64,000 nucleotides of DNA from Podocnemis expansa (GCA_007922195.1 ML682024.1:11366572-11430571), one strand, 5' to 3'. Shown: positions 11,709-23,475, counted from the first letter of the stretch. Translations and numbers: made by a program. Notes: generated from the sequence alone by a model not told the origin.

Positions 11709-11927
11709 CAGTGGTTCCCAACATTTTCTCTGCCATAGTACACCTTGCTATCTTTAATTAATTTGAGGCACACCACTATATAATTTCCAAATAAACTCAT
11801 GAATATTCATGAGCCAGTGAGCCAGTCCAGAGTTCTTCGAGTAGTTTTTCAAAAAAAAAATTGTGGCACACCTGCTCAAGCCTGACAGCACACCTGTGTG
11901 CCATGGCACACTGGTTGGGAAACACTG
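11709..11927. mobile_element. hAT-type miniature element with perfect 8-bp duplication
   Basis: Left end cagtggttcccaacatt and right end ggttgggaaacactg are inverted. The octamer ctctaatg occurs exactly at 11701-11708 and again at 11928-11935. The 219-bp element contains the phrase ggcacac on both arms. It is non-autonomous. The perfect duplication suggests a comparatively recent insertion. Confidence 0.85.
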
Positions 11928-11935
11928 CTCTAATG

Positions 11936-12550
11936 ACTCAGCTAAACCAGATCTTTGTTCCTCCCAATGGACATCGGCTTTTTGAACAAAACTTTTGTTT
12001 AGAAGTCAAGGAAAGTTCACTTCAGATTGTGAGGATATTTGAATGCATATGATTTTCCTTTCCTCAATGTGATTTTTCAATTCACTTCTCCTTTCTAAGA
12101 TGAGATTAGTCTGCTTTACGAAGTATCTTTAAATTTTATTAAGATACACTGATGTGCAAGTATTATACATTCTAAAGTAGCTGATGGGCTGGTCCAGATC
12201 CTATAGTTTTAGATGAAGTCAGTGGGAAATTTGATAGAGCAAGGATTGCAATATATGTACCTTTGTGAGTAGTTTATCAAATCACAGAAAACAAGCAGCT
12301 TGGTTTTGCCTTTTACTTATATATTCTGTCCTTACTTGTATTTTACTTTTAGGGAGAGTGTTTCTTTTGGTATATTTAGGAAAACAATGATAATTGCATC
12401 TAAGAATAGGTGCTGTCCTCTTAGGTGGAGCATCTAATAGTTGGCAAATATCTAATTCTACTTCCCCTGCCCTCATTTGATGTGTATTTCACATAAAGGT
12501 AAACAGAAAATGTCAGTTGTCATAAAATAGATACATCTATATCTAATAAA
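11936..12550. other. Non-coding interval
   Basis: AT-rich, no recognised gene or repeat end. It forms the 3' flank of the LINE to its right, whose 3' end lies near a t-rich run at about 12548-12558. Confidence 0.4.
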
Positions 12551-12608
12551 AAAAAAATTCCCCTCTCACCCCTATGGATGGTATGTGTCATCCTCAACCT
12601 CGGGTCCT

Positions 12609-13658
12609 CTACCAGAGGCCTGGGAGTTTGAGGGTTCTGCGCAGTATCTTAGCTGTTCCGAGCACTGCACTCTTCTGGACAGAGAGCTCTGATGTTGTTC
12701 CTGGGATCTGTTGGAGCCACTCTCCCAGCTTAGGAGTCACAGCCCCGTGTGCTCCTACCACCACTGGGACCATTTTGGCCTTTACTTTCCACATCCGTTC
12801 TAGTTCCTCTTTCAGGCCCTGGTTCTTCTCCAGCTTCTCATACTCCTTCTTCGTGATGTTGCTGTCACTTGGCACTGCTACATCTATCACCACCGCTGTC
12901 TTCTGGTCCTTGTCTATTACCATGATGTCTGGTTGATTGGCCAGTACCTGCCTGTCCGTCTGAATCTGGAAGTCCCACAGAATCTTAGCTCTGTTATTAT
13001 CCACGACCTTCTGTGGAATCTCCCATCTGGACTTGGGAGGGTCTAGCCCATACACTGTGCAGATGTTCCTGTACACAATGCCAGCTACTTGGTTGTGCCA
13101 TTCAGTATATGCTGTTCCTGCCTGCATCTTACATCCTGCCACTATGTGTTGGACTGTCTCTGAGGCCTCTCTGCACAGTCTGCACCTTGGGTCCTGTCTA
13201 GTGTGGTAGAGCCCTGCTTCAATGGATCTGGTGCTCAGTGCCTGTTCTTGTGCTGCTATGATCAGTGCCTCAGTGCTGTCTTTTAGTCCAGCCTTTTCCA
13301 GCCACTGGTAGGATTTCCCAATGTCAGCCACCTCAGCTATCTGTCGATGGTACATCCCATGCAGGATCTTGTCTTGCCATGGCACTTCTTCTGCTTGATC
13401 TTCCTCCCATGTCTGCTGCTGCTGCCTCAGGCATTCTCTCAGCAGCTCATCTTTGGGTGCCATCTTACTGATGTACTCCTGGATGCTCTGGGTTTCATCC
13501 AGGACAGTGGCTTTGACACTCACCAAACCCCGCCCGCCTTCTTTCCGGCTGGCATACAGTCTCTGAGTGTCGGACTTGGGGTGGAAACATCCGTACATTG
13601 TGAGGAGCTTCTGGGTCTTCACATTGGCCGCCTCCATGTCCTCCTTTGGCCAGCTCAC
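12609..13658 (-). pseudogene. LINE ORF, restriction-like endonuclease segment
   Basis: An open segment of 349 codons carries the C-terminal part. Residues 159-176 hold CRLC...HIVAGC, a CCHC motif. Residues 243-259 hold PDIMVID ... AVVIDV, the PD-(D/E) core of the restriction-like endonuclease used by R2/R4-type LINEs to nick their target. The frame closes naturally at KLPGLW. Upstream of this Met the same frame reads NKIHAINRYALPVIRYPAGI back to the stop at 13815. The catalytic residues look intact, so only the upstream stops keep the element from being coding-complete in what I can see. Confidence 0.85.
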
Positions 13659-13814
13659 TATACCAGCAGGGTATCTGATGACTGGCAGGGCATACCTGTT
13701 GATGGCGTGGATCTTGTTCTTCCCATTGAGCTGGCTCTTCAGGACCTGTCTTATACTCTGGTGGTACTTGGATGTTGCTGTCTTCCTTGCCTCCTCATCG
13801 CGGTTCCCATGTGA

Positions 13815-14738
13815 CTATGGGATGCCAAAGTACTTGTAGCTGGTCTGCATGTCTGCTATGTGGCCTGCTGGTAGTTCCACCCCATCAGTCTTGACTACCT
13901 TTCCTCTCTTTACTACCATCCGGCCACACTTCTCCAGTCCGAATGACATCCCAATATCCTCACTGTAGATCCGTGTTAGGTGGATTAGCGAGTCGATGTC
14001 TCGTTCATTCTTAGCATACAGCTTGATGTCATCCATGTAGAGGAGGTGGCTGATGGTAGTTCCACTCTTGAACTTGTATCCATATCCAGTCCTTGTGATT
14101 ATCTGGCTGAGGGGGTTCAAGCCAATGCAGAACAGCAGCGGGGACAGTGCATCACCTTGGTATATGCCGCACTTGATGGCCACTTGTGCAAGCTGTCTTG
14201 AGTTGACTTCCAGTGTTGTCTTCCACAGTCCCATTGAGTTCTTGAGAAAGGTCCTTAGTGTCCTGTTGACTTTGTATAGCGCCAGATATTCACAGATCCA
14301 TGTGTGTGGCATTGAGTCATAGGCTTTCCTGTAGTCAGTCCAGGCTGTGCTCAGATTGGTCTGTCTAGACCTTGAGTCTTGGGCGACTGCTCTATCTATG
14401 AGCAGCTGGTGTTTTGAGCCTCTGGTGTTGTTCTCAATGCCCTTCTGAGCTGTGCTCATGTATTGGCCCATGTGATCCTGTAGCTTGGCAGCTATGATGC
14501 CTGATAGGACTTTCCATGTTGTGGGGAGGCAGGTTATTGGCCAGTAGTTGGACGGTGCTGTTCCCTTGTGGGGGTCTTTCATGGTCAGCACTGTCCTTCC
14601 TTGTGTTAGCCAGTCTGGGTGGGAGCCTGCTGCTAGCAGCTGGTTCATCTGTGCTGCTAGGCATTCATGCACTGCTGTTAGTTTCTTTAGCGAGTAGGTG
14701 TGGATCATGTCCGGGCCAGGTGCTGTCCAGCTCTTCAT
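13815..14738 (-). pseudogene. LINE ORF, reverse transcriptase segment
   Basis: An open segment of 307 codons encodes the reverse transcriptase core. Visible motifs are TAPGPDMIHTYSLKK near the start, YRKAYDSMPHTWI (catalytic Asp of motif A), IYQGDALSPLLF (motif B) and LLYMDDIKLYAKN, the YMDD active site (motif C), followed by GLEKCGRMVVK. All three catalytic aspartates appear intact. It ends at a TAG (13815-13817) directly after KYFGIP, where related elements continue with a Gln-type codon; SHGNRDEEARK follows in the same frame. It would copy its own RNA at the nicked target. Confidence 0.85.
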
Positions 14739-14882
14739 GTTCTTGACCCGCTGTTGGATGTCTGCTACTGTGATGGTGACTGGTTCCTGTTCTGGAAGGT
14801 TGCTGTGGTCTGTTCTCAGGTCCTGCAGCCACTTTGCACTGGTGTTATGAGTCTTCTCTTTCTCCCAGATGTTCTTCCAGTA

Positions 14883-15530
14883 CTATTCAGTTTCTGCTGT
14901 TGGTGGCTCTGCTGTTATTGTGTTGTTGCACTGCAGTTGGGAGTACACCTTGGATGGTTCTTTGGAGAACAGGGCATTTATCTTTTTGGCCTCTGCTTCT
15001 CTATTGTATCTCCTTAGCCTGGTGGCCAGTGCTGTGGGCCTTTGCTTAGCAGTCTCTAGGGCTTCAGATGGAGTCAGGCCCTTGTATTTTTTCAGTAGCC
15101 GAGTCTTATCCATAATCTCTACACCCTTCTGTAGCTCCACCAGCTGGCTAACTTGTCTCCGGGTTGCCTTGATCTTATCCTGCAACCTCATTTTCCAGGG
15201 GGGGTATGTACTGCTGTTATTCTTGATTGTGTAGCCAAGCATCTCCAGGATTACAGAGGCTGTAGCGTATACCAGTTCATTGGTTTGAGTTATGGTGGTA
15301 GTAGGAATTGTCATTAGGGCTCTATTGGCATCTTTTAGTATACTAGCTGATAGTACTTCTCCAATGAGCCTTGGTAATCGGTCTCGAGGGTTGACTGTAG
15401 CTAGTTTATCCATGATCTTATGCCTCATATCAGCTGCTGTGCTTTGTAATGGAGGGGGTGGCAGTGAAGTTCCAGCGTCAGGTGGTGGCTGCACATCTAG
15501 TTGTTCTTCTGGGGCTTCTTCTTGAGTCAT
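14883..15530 (-). pseudogene. LINE ORF, N-terminal segment
   Basis: An open segment of 215 codons begins at MTQEEAPEEQ and runs to a TAG at 14883-14885. The frame stays open beyond that stop into YWKNIWEKEK and the reverse transcriptase. The same frame also extends upstream through CFNIVKRQLLSQLEIDQLH to a TGA at 15597-15599 and further to about 15800, so the ATG here is probably not the original start. Proline-rich near its beginning, then helical and basic (LRRYNREAEAKK). It would be the N-terminal nucleic-acid-binding part; no zinc finger is evident in what remains. Confidence 0.75.
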
Positions 15531-15905
15531 GGAGGTAATGTGGAGTTGGTCTATCTCCAGTTGTGAGAGCAGCTGCCTCTTTACTATGTTGAAGCATCAG
15601 GTAACTAGCTCTTTCTCCGTTAGTGTGGATGTAGGTCTTTTGTCCATCCCTAGTTCCCTCATATATCTCCTCTCATTAGGTCTACTGTTGTCGTAGCATT
15701 CCATCAGTTCCAGGTTCTCGTCTCATCCATGCCTGGTTTGTTCCAGTAGCCCACTTAGCGTCAGATTGTCCTGGTTCTCCAACATCTGGGGCGGACCTTG
15801 TTAATCCGGGCAACGTCTGAGCCAGCATGACTCTCCTAGTTCATGTTACTCTCATATTCGAGGTAGGCAAGTGAGGGTCTTTTTGCCTAAGTACCCCTAC
15901 TGGGA

Positions 15906-15990
15906 AGGTAGACAGGTACCCACCAGGATTTGAACCCCAGTCTTCCGTATCAAAGGGCATTGCTCTTAACCACTACGGCACTCTTAACCA
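15906..15990 (-). repeat. tRNA-like sequence (tRNA-derived SINE head or tRNA relic)
   Basis: On the - strand it contains an A-box-like tagtggttaagagc (15962-15975) and a perfect B box ggttcaaatcc (15926-15936) at pol III spacing. The 5' and 3' ends do not form a good seven-pair acceptor stem. The phrase cttaaccactac is repeated twice at the 5' side. I therefore call it a tRNA-derived repeat rather than a working tRNA gene. It lies about 80 bp beyond the 5' end of the R4/Dong-type LINE and in the same orientation. Confidence 0.5.
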
Positions 15991-17762
15991 CTACACTATC
16001 CAGTCGTGAGATATATATCTCCACTGGTGGTTTATGGCAGAGATAGTCGGATATGATGTCCCTAAAAATTTGCATTTTAGTTACAAGGTTATGTTTCAGT
16101 CAGTTCTGCAAGTAAAAACCAGCAGCTCTCACTTCTTCAGATTTCTCCTTTCCTCTGTGTGTAAAACAAACAGCTAGTCTGTATATTTTTTTTTTAAATA
16201 CTGCACAGTGAGGCTCAAAACTGAAGCTAACAACAACCCACAGACAGGGATTTCCCTACACCCCTCCTGCACCTGCCCATTTAACAGCTAGTAACAGTGT
16301 TAGACCAAATTAGTGAATACCCCATACACCCTGCCTAATCTGAAGTCTTGGGGAGAATACTGGCCATAGAGATTTCCTTTAGAAGCCAACACTTCAAATT
16401 CTGCTAGACTTCATGTAGTCAAGGGCCCGCCCCTCAGTGTGTCAAACAATGAAAGTGAATTCTGTGAAGGAACTTACTGTGTTAAAATTTATTTTAATCT
16501 TTTCCATAATTACTACATTAAATTTATTGGAGGTTTGCTTCCATTTGCAACTCACAATGTAAAAATATCAATCTGGATAGGAGTTCTGCAGTGTAATTCT
16601 CCTTGCACCTTGATACAAATATTAAAAGCTTCATTTTGTGACTCCTTAAAGTGGCTGGTTTTATGGTTACTTTACGATGAAAAATACTTAAGCCATTCAT
16701 CTGATATTCCTGAGCTGCTGTTCTTGCAATTCATCTCACACATTAACAAGGGGCTAGACAGATTTCTGTGGAGTTGGGTGATCCATGGGGCAAGCATTTG
16801 GGGGAGTGAGGCAGTAGCTGGGGTGGCTAGGTGGGTGAAGGGGACCTGGGTAGGGACCCAGATGTGTGTGTCCTCCAATGTCCTCCTTTTTGTACTTCCC
16901 TGTCCTCCTTTCCATGCTTTGGTGTCTGATAACCCTAACTGTGGCTGACTCTGCAAAAGAATGACATTTCATATGGAACCTATTACCTTCAAACAGGGAC
17001 CTTGATTCTGCAATTGCACCCCTCTGTTAATGGAGCCTCATTTAAATCAGGTAGAGCCAGTGTGGGTGCAGAGATCAGTCCATGTGAAACCAATTTTTAG
17101 CTTAACAAAGACACTTTTATGAAGGTTATGCATGTGCAGGGGACGAGGATGGAAATTAAACATCTGTAGCAAGTCTACTCTCAAACATTAATCTGAGTGG
17201 AAGAGGCACAATATGAGGGTCAGTTTACCAGCTATCAGAGCTGTTGTGACTAGTCTTATTTCCTAAGTCCATCAGCATGTTTCATGTGACTTGAAACAAA
17301 TGGAATATACAGTTACAAATATCGATGCCTTTTCTGATTTAAAATCATGCCTTAAATAATGTTGAAACATAGATTCTCTGCTTCATCCACTGAACTTTTG
17401 AAAGACTGTTTTCTCTAAAGAATACCTAACACCCTGCATTAGAAGATCTCATAAGAAGAGTATTTTTAGCCCTATAAGTCATGTGGGATAGATCTTGTCT
17501 AGCCCTCTTAAGGGGGTTGCAGTTGGTCTCCTTTCCCCTCACATGAGCTAGGAGGGCTGATCCTCTTTCCATCTTCCCATACATGGGCCATAATACTAAA
17601 TGACTGGAGGAGTTAGAGTGTAATTGTTTTTTTCTCACATGCACACACACGAATCATTTTCTATATCTTAAAAGAAAAACATACCTGGAGTGAGGGGGGG
17701 AAAAAATCTATACAATGGATATTTTCAGAAAATTCAGGCCATATTTTTGTTTTGTTCTACAG
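15991..17762. other. Non-coding interval with one repeat end
   Basis: Mostly unrecognised. At 16820-16940 an inverted end of the ggaggacat family appears (gtcctcctttttgtacttccctgtcctcc ... tgataaccctaa). A 169-codon frame at 16439-16948 crosses this end and has no domain pattern, so it is not called. Confidence 0.45.
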
Positions 17763-17876
17763 AAACCATGGACTTTCCTAAACTGGTCCTAGATGACAAG
17801 ATTCTCATGGATATTTTTGTTCTTGCCCTCATGCTCATAGTCATTGGGATTGCTTTTGTCATTTATCATCGCTCAG
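17763..17876 (+). CDS. Transmembrane exon 1 of a CD2/SLAM-like receptor
   Basis: Acceptor ttgttctacag and donor tcag|gtatg bracket 114 nt (38 codons) in phase 1-1. It reads ETMDFPKLVLDDKIL followed by the hydrophobic span MDIFVLALMLIVIGIAFVIY and the basic stop-transfer HRSG. This is a classic single-pass exon: a short polar stalk, about 20 hydrophobic residues, then His-Arg. Two paralogous exons lie at 21003 and 41826 with the same stalk pattern (KLVL..., ...IL), the same phase and the same ending C/R-S-G with tcag|gtatg. No Ig exon was found upstream in the window. It may be the remnant of one receptor gene or an alternative exon. The exon itself is open and well bounded. Confidence 0.65.
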
Positions 17877-20800
17877 GTATGGAAACTTTCTGCATTGCCA
17901 AACTTTCTCTATACTTATCACATAAAGCTAACCTTATAGCTCTTACTCAGTCTTTAGCATCAAGGGAAATTCTGTTTGGAAGCTGCAGTATTTGAGCCAT
18001 AAATATTTAAATTCTTTTTTTTGCAGTATACTAAAGCTAAGAGTGAGACTCTGCCAATGCAACTTCTACCAGAGTAAAAAAACTATACTATAAGAGTGAG
18101 GGGTAATAGATTGGTCTATATGATAGCACTTCCCTCTACTGGAATTAACTTCATTCTGCTAGGTTAGCACATGCTTGGAGGTTAATTTGAACAAACTTTC
18201 TCAAAGAACTCAGGAAGCTATTTCTAACTCAGGATTGTTTATTTAATTGTTGCCAAGTTCCAAAGGGGCAGCCATGATAGTCTAGTTCAGCAAAACAAAC
18301 AAGGAGTCCTGTGGCACACAGGACTCCTGGTTTGTTTTGTTTAATTGAGTCTTTTCAAAATATTACTAAATCCCTCCATGCTCTTACTTCAAAGTCTGTG
18401 CAGGCATAGCAGCCCTTTCCCTAAATTGATCCCTCACACCAGCAGCTTCAGTCACAGATTGCTTGGCTCATATATCAGCCCCTAAGCACTACAAAGCCCC
18501 TAACCATTCTCCCCTCTTGCCTGCTTGCTTTTCTGGAGCACCTTCCCTTAGTACTAGTAACTCTAGTAGCAGTCCCTCAGGACATCATCTCTAAAACCTA
18601 ACTTTCTGAAAGGTGTGGAAATTCTTCCTATCTGCCTGCTGCTCTTTTTATTTAAGGGTCAGTTATTTAAGGTCCACCTTTTCTCAGGTGCAGTGGGTAG
18701 GGCTACTCAAACATCTGCCAGCTCAATTAAGCTCCGCTCCAGTCCTCTGATCCTGAAAGAACAGTATCCTGTGTTCCTCCACAGGATAGCAAAATCTGCT
18801 CCTAAAAATATGTGGACTTGTGTGAAAGCAAAATTTACTATTTGGAGGTTCACCTGGGAGGTGTGGCACTCCTGTTAGCGTTCATGAACAACCAAGAGCC
18901 ATAACTGGTCTGAACAGAACCTTGGATTTTGTTTCAGAGAAATATTTGAGAGCAGGTTTTATTCAGCCATTTCACAAGCTGCTCAAGTCATATGGAGCCA
19001 CAACAGTCCTAATCTAGCAACATTGCCGGTCCCTCTTTCCCCCTTATGTAACAGTGCTGCTTTATGCAGGTGTTTAGGAGTCTAGAGTTTGGAGCTTTAT
19101 TTAGCTGTCAGCTCTCTGGGGAGGGGTTGTCTCTTACTATTTGTCTGTGTGGTGGCCACTACAATGCAACTACTGGTCTGGTTTGGTACATACTCCAGAA
19201 ACTATTCTGTGGAAGTTCTCTGGCCTGTGTTACATTGGAGTTCAGATGAGGTGAGCATAATGTTCCCTTCTGGCCTTGGGCATTCATGGATCCCATGACT
19301 CCACATGCTAATACATCACTATATTATAGGTGGGGTAGGTGCACCACCCATCCTTAAGTTTGCCCAACATTTCCTATGATAAAACCTTATTAGTAGTTGC
19401 CAAACTTCCCCAAACATTGACTGTTTGGACTGAAACTTCCCATTCTTCCTCGGGCTGAATTTTTTGGCCCCAAATGGTTCAGCCATTTCTGAGAAACAAG
19501 CTAGGAGCAATACAGTGCTTTGCAATGTTAAAGGAATTCTGACCACCTACTCCCTGAGAAGTTCTAGCTCCCTCATGCTTGAAGCATGGACCTGAAATCT
19601 GGCTGGGGCGAGAGGTATGGTCTTTGTGTCAGAGATGTGCCTTTTGTTATTCGCATGAAAATCCACCCAGATTTTCCACCCATGTAATGAGCCTCTGAAA
19701 AACTTCATTTTAAACATGCTCAGTAGAGATTTTGTCAAAATACAGACAGTAAAATCTTCAAAGATTCCATCATCACTGAGCATGCTCCATCCCCTCACTG
19801 ACCTGCAGACTGCTCATGCACTATCCCTCAAGAGTGGCTGAGTGTATTCCTCCGCAGAGCTAGGATGGCTCAGGAGGACTTCCCATGTACTTGCTTATCC
19901 TATCTGCTCTGGGCACTGCACACTAGAGCTGGAATTCTAACTCTAGACAGCATGTTTGGTGCACTGCCCAAGAACCAGGAGATGTGTGCCAGAATGAGAC
20001 ATTGTCCAGACTAAGATTTTCCTGCAGCTTATTTTTATTTCAACGAGTTGGCCATTTCTGATTGGGAAAATATTCCCTTGGAAAGTTTTAGACCCCATTC
20101 TGCCACCCATATTGGGTTTGCACTTGCACACCATGCCCTTAGAAACACCCCAGAATACCAAATGTTATGCCCCCTGTTGGTCTGAGGGTTCCTTCTGCAC
20201 TTGGCCTTCACTGAACCCTGGAGATCATGGCCATTTTTGTCACCAGACTACAGACAATTCCTATGCCAAGAGGACTCCTGGTGTGCCCTGGCTGCTACTG
20301 ATAGCCACCGAGCAGTACCGAAATGAGGTGTACAGTGTCTCTCCATGTACACATGTCTCTCTCTTCTCTGTCAAGCTGCTCCAACTGTCCCTTTCACTAA
20401 ACAGCTACACGCAACACAGCAAACACAGCCAGAGTGCACACAAATCAATGCTGCAGGTCAGATATGTGGTGCACAACACAAACAATGGCACATTCTTATA
20501 TAATTTTCTCAGATCTACTCATTATTGAAAACCAAAGCTCTTGCCCTATCATTTCCAGTGGCTATTGCTTGCTCCAGAGGACAGAATTAAGGTTGCTGTG
20601 CAGAGATAGGGCACATTAACTGTATGTTTCCCAGCTTTCAGAGATTGTTTTAGCCCTGTTCTGCATCATAGAAGGGGATGAGGCACCACTGGGCTACTTT
20701 AACTCTTCAGTAACAATGTAGTGGGGTATTTAATTATAATTACAATGAGACCAAATGAGAGGAATAAAAGAAATTGGTGTTATGGTGTGCACCTTGCTTT

Positions 20801-21002
20801 CTATAAAGTCCAAGAATCCCTTGTTTGTTGAATTTGTCAAATAATTATAATCACAGTTTATCTTAAAACAAATAAACAAATACCTGGGACAAGGTAAAAT
20901 TATTCTCTGTGTTGAACATAGGCACTTATAGAGTTATGCAAATGCTTGCATAAATAATAGATTTTGAATCACTAAAAAGGATTCTTTTGTTTTGTTGCCC
21001 AG
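17877..21002. other. Intron-like interval between TM exons
   Basis: No coding exon recognised. Contains one Penelope-related palindrome at 18260-18345 (listed separately). The rest shows no clear repeat ends. Confidence 0.4.
18260..18345. repeat. Short palindromic Penelope-derived fragment
   Basis: caaaggggcagccatgatag tctagttcagcaaaac matches the outer ends of the Penelope-derived elements at 31.5, 42.5, 44.8, 50.0 and 51.1 kb (pattern: gctggactagactaacacggct inverted). Here the arms aacaaacaaggagtcctgtg and cacaggactcctggtttgtt face each other directly, with the middle of the element lost. Confidence 0.55.
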
Positions 21003-21119
21003 AAATCAGAGAGAATTCTAAACTGCTCCTAGCTGAAATCATTCTCCTGACTATTACTGTCATTTCCCTCTTCGCTCTCATCATCATTGGAGCCATCTTC
21101 CTCACTTATCGTTGCTCAG
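21003..21119 (+). CDS. Transmembrane exon 2 of a CD2/SLAM-like receptor
   Basis: Acceptor tttgttgcccag and donor tcag|gtatg bracket 117 nt (39 codons), phase 1-1. It reads EIRENSKLLLAEIILL, then the span TITVISLFALIIIGAIFLTY, then RCSG. It is closer to TM exon 3 (VSLF.LI....YRC) than to TM exon 1. It could serve the IgV exon at 26192 only if that exon belonged to a different gene, because the order here is TM then Ig. The likeliest reading is tandem receptor genes in which this TM exon belongs to an upstream copy whose Ig exons are lost or not recognised. Confidence 0.65.
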
Positions 21120-21449
21120 GTATGAAACTGGATTTTGACTTTCCTTCTCTCATGCATACACACACATACTTGTGAGTGGTGGATTCAGTGACTTTGTTCA
21201 GCTCATTCTTGACAGAGCCATTCGTCCTCTTGGGGGTCCTGTCTGGCTCAATGGACCTGCTTTGGAGAGTGTGTACTTTAATGGATTTTCACACTCAAAT
21301 GGATAAAGTGTTTTTTCTTGAATTGCTCTCACCTTTTTATATTTCATATTAGCTGAACTGCTGAACAACTGGAATGAGTCAGCGTTGGTCTTTCTGGGTC
21401 ACCTTTTAAAAACTCAGTTGATTTGCTTCTGCATTCTTATATAGAGATC

Positions 21450-22205
21450 AGGGTCACCCCTAGGTGGGTGTGGGGCCTGGGCGAATCACCCTCTGCAGGT
21501 CCCCCACTACCACCTCCCCGGGCACAGGGAGCGGGGCCAGCTGGCCCAGGGGAGGGGCGGGTCAGTCGGTCCAGGGGAGGGGCAGGCCCCTGCACCGGCC
21601 ATCCCATGCCAGGGACTGGCAAGCCAGCCAAAAGTGGTGGAACAGGAGTGCAGGCTCTGGTTTCTCAGTGGTCTTTAAGCCAGTAGTTGTCACACTTTAT
21701 TCCTCAGGACCTAGCTCTGGACCCCTCTGCCATGCGGTGACCCTCCACTGAAAAAAAGCAGCAGCCACCAAAAAATTGAACAGTGACCATGGCTGCGGGG
21801 GTGGGGGAGGCAATCCCTCATGGCTTTCATCCTTTCCCTTGAGGCTTCTATTGTATCTCTGAAATCTACACATCTAATTTGAGATCACCTCCATGGAACA
21901 TGCAGAGGGTGATCCCACATACCATACTTCTGTCTCAAATCAAGATGTATGTCCAGCCTCTAAAGTTGCAAGTAGTAGCCTAGAGTGTGTGTGTCGGAGC
22001 TCCTTGCAAATGGTGGGGGGTTGGGGGAAACTGGGTGGACAAAGGAGCTAAAAATATTGAGACAAGGGAAGAAGTGGAGAGCCAATGCCAGGCTGGCAAA
22101 GAAAGGTCCTGGAAGATCCTGTCTGCTGCTGAGCCTGTCCAAGTACCTCCAGGTCCTCGTCCCTTCTCCACTGCCAAATCCCAGGAACTGAAGCAGCCCC
22201 CCTGG
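21450..22205 (+). repeat. Composite repeat, left arm of an inverted pair
   Basis: The sequence from tcacccctaggtgggtgtggggcc to gaactgaagcagccccc is found again, reverse-complemented, at about 27450-28140. Shared blocks include gaccatggctgc, ctcatggctttcatc, tctctgaaatctacacatct, atttgagatcacct and tcctggaagatcctgtctgctgct. Arms are about 700 bp with small indels. It could be two independent insertions of one family or a rearrangement. Confidence 0.75.
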
Positions 22206-23262
22206 GCTGTTGTTACCAGATATCAAAGCATGGCAAGGAGGACAGGGAAGTATGAAAAGGAGGACCTTGGGGGAGACATGGAGAAAATGTAGTATTAATG
22301 TAATATTCTTTTGTTTTTAAGGGGCCCTGGAATGCTTGCCCCTAAAAATAGGGTGTTCCAGGTGAAGCACCCCCTAAGGGGGTCAATGCAGCTGAGCAAC
22401 ATGTGCTGCTTGCTGTGCACCCTCACGCAAGCCAGATTCTGCCCCCCCCCCCCCGATCCACTGCCTGCCAGCCTCACTGCAGTGGAGCGGAGCAGTCAGC
22501 TCAGCCTACCCCGAGCTGGCCACGCCTCCTCGGGGCTGGAGGGGGACAGCGCTGAGCTCCAGTGTGTGGGGTCGGGGCCCTGGAGTGGCTGCTCCCAAAG
22601 AGATTGGGCTGCTTCTCCCCTGGTTCCCCCTAAGGCCATGGAGCAGGCCCATTCAGGCCAGGGATGGGGGGGGGCTGAAGCGGCCAAAATTCTTTGGGAG
22701 CGGGGCAGGCTGCTCCAGGACCAAGACCCTTCATGCCTGAGCTCAGTGCCAGCCCTCTCCACCCCTGGGGTGGCACGGCTGGATGGGGGTAGGCTGAGTT
22801 GGCTGCTCCCTCCTGCTGCGGTGAGGCTGAGTGGTCAGACGGGCAGAGCAGCCTCCGGCCTCCAATCCCCCCCCAAGGAGTTGGAGGGGAGGTTAGGGCC
22901 CCTGTACCCTGCCACCAGAGTGGGTTGGCCACTCCTCTTGTTGTGGGAACTTCACTGAGCCTGCGGAGAGCATCTGTGCAGGCTCAGTGAGAGCTGACTC
23001 TGAGAAGTTTTAAAAACTCCCAGTTCAGAGTCTCTTTTCCCTCAGTGACTGCAGCTACTGGCCATGCATGGCTGCCAGCCTTCCTTGTGCCAGGCAGCCC
23101 CAGGTGCAGGGGGGTGCTGTGGATCATTAGTTCTAGGGCATTCCAGCATACTTTAACCCCAGTAAGTAAAAAGCCAGACAAAATCCTGCATTTTTAAAAT
23201 GCCTGCCGGATGGAGGATGTGAAGGTACAAAGGAGGACATGCTTGACATTTAGTTACCCTGG
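22206..23262. mobile_element. Miniature DNA element of the ggaggacat family, with inserts
   Basis: The left end gttaccagatatcaaagcatg with aaggaggacag is inverted relative to the right end aaaggaggacatgcttgaca ..tagttacc. The middle is GC-rich and includes a gagcaacatgtgctgc block that also occurs inverted near 40425 and in the element at 46645, so another element is probably nested. The 215-codon frame over it (22311-22958) is compositional. Confidence 0.55.
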
Positions 23263-23475
23263 TCTGCCTTCCACTTTCACTTCTGCACTTCTTCTGCTCC
23301 CTGAGTCTGCATGAGTTTCCATGAACACACAATTGTCCACAATGTTGTGATTGGAGGGGTGCTAGCCCTCTTTGATTGGTCTGGTGACCCCTGGCAGTCT
23401 GCATAAGGCAGCAACACAATGGGGCTACCCACTCCCCCTTCAGATTAGGATCTTGTTATAACTTCTCCTTCCAGC

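Larger units (their letters stand above)
12555..15830 (-). mobile_element. R4/Dong-type LINE, nearly full coding length
   Basis: A single long reading frame runs on the - strand from upstream of 15725 to 12609, all in one frame. It is broken only by stops at 15723-15725, 15597-15599, 14883-14885 and 13815-13817. The order is N-terminal region, reverse transcriptase, CCHC motif, then a restriction-like endonuclease downstream of the RT. That order defines the R2/R4 group of LINEs and differs from CR1 and L1, which carry an upstream apurinic endonuclease. Wording such as GGFHPKS-like, RLYASRKEGGRGLVSV and ILRRTLKLPGLW matches proteins I know from R4/Dong/Rex6-type elements of fish and invertebrates. 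No frameshift is visible, so it looks younger than the CR1 copies. Confidence 0.85.

Noticed and set aside
13347..13814. 155-codon open frame on the + strand
   Set aside because: Shadow of the LINE reading frame on the opposite strand.
15906..15990. Functional tRNA gene
   Set aside because: Boxes A and B are present but the acceptor stem does not pair and part of the 5' side is duplicated.
16439..16948. 169-codon open frame
   Set aside because: It runs into the inverted end of a repeat family and shows no domain.
22311..22958. 215-codon open frame on the + strand
   Set aside because: It spans a GC-rich transposable element interior with several overlapping frames on both strands and no family pattern.
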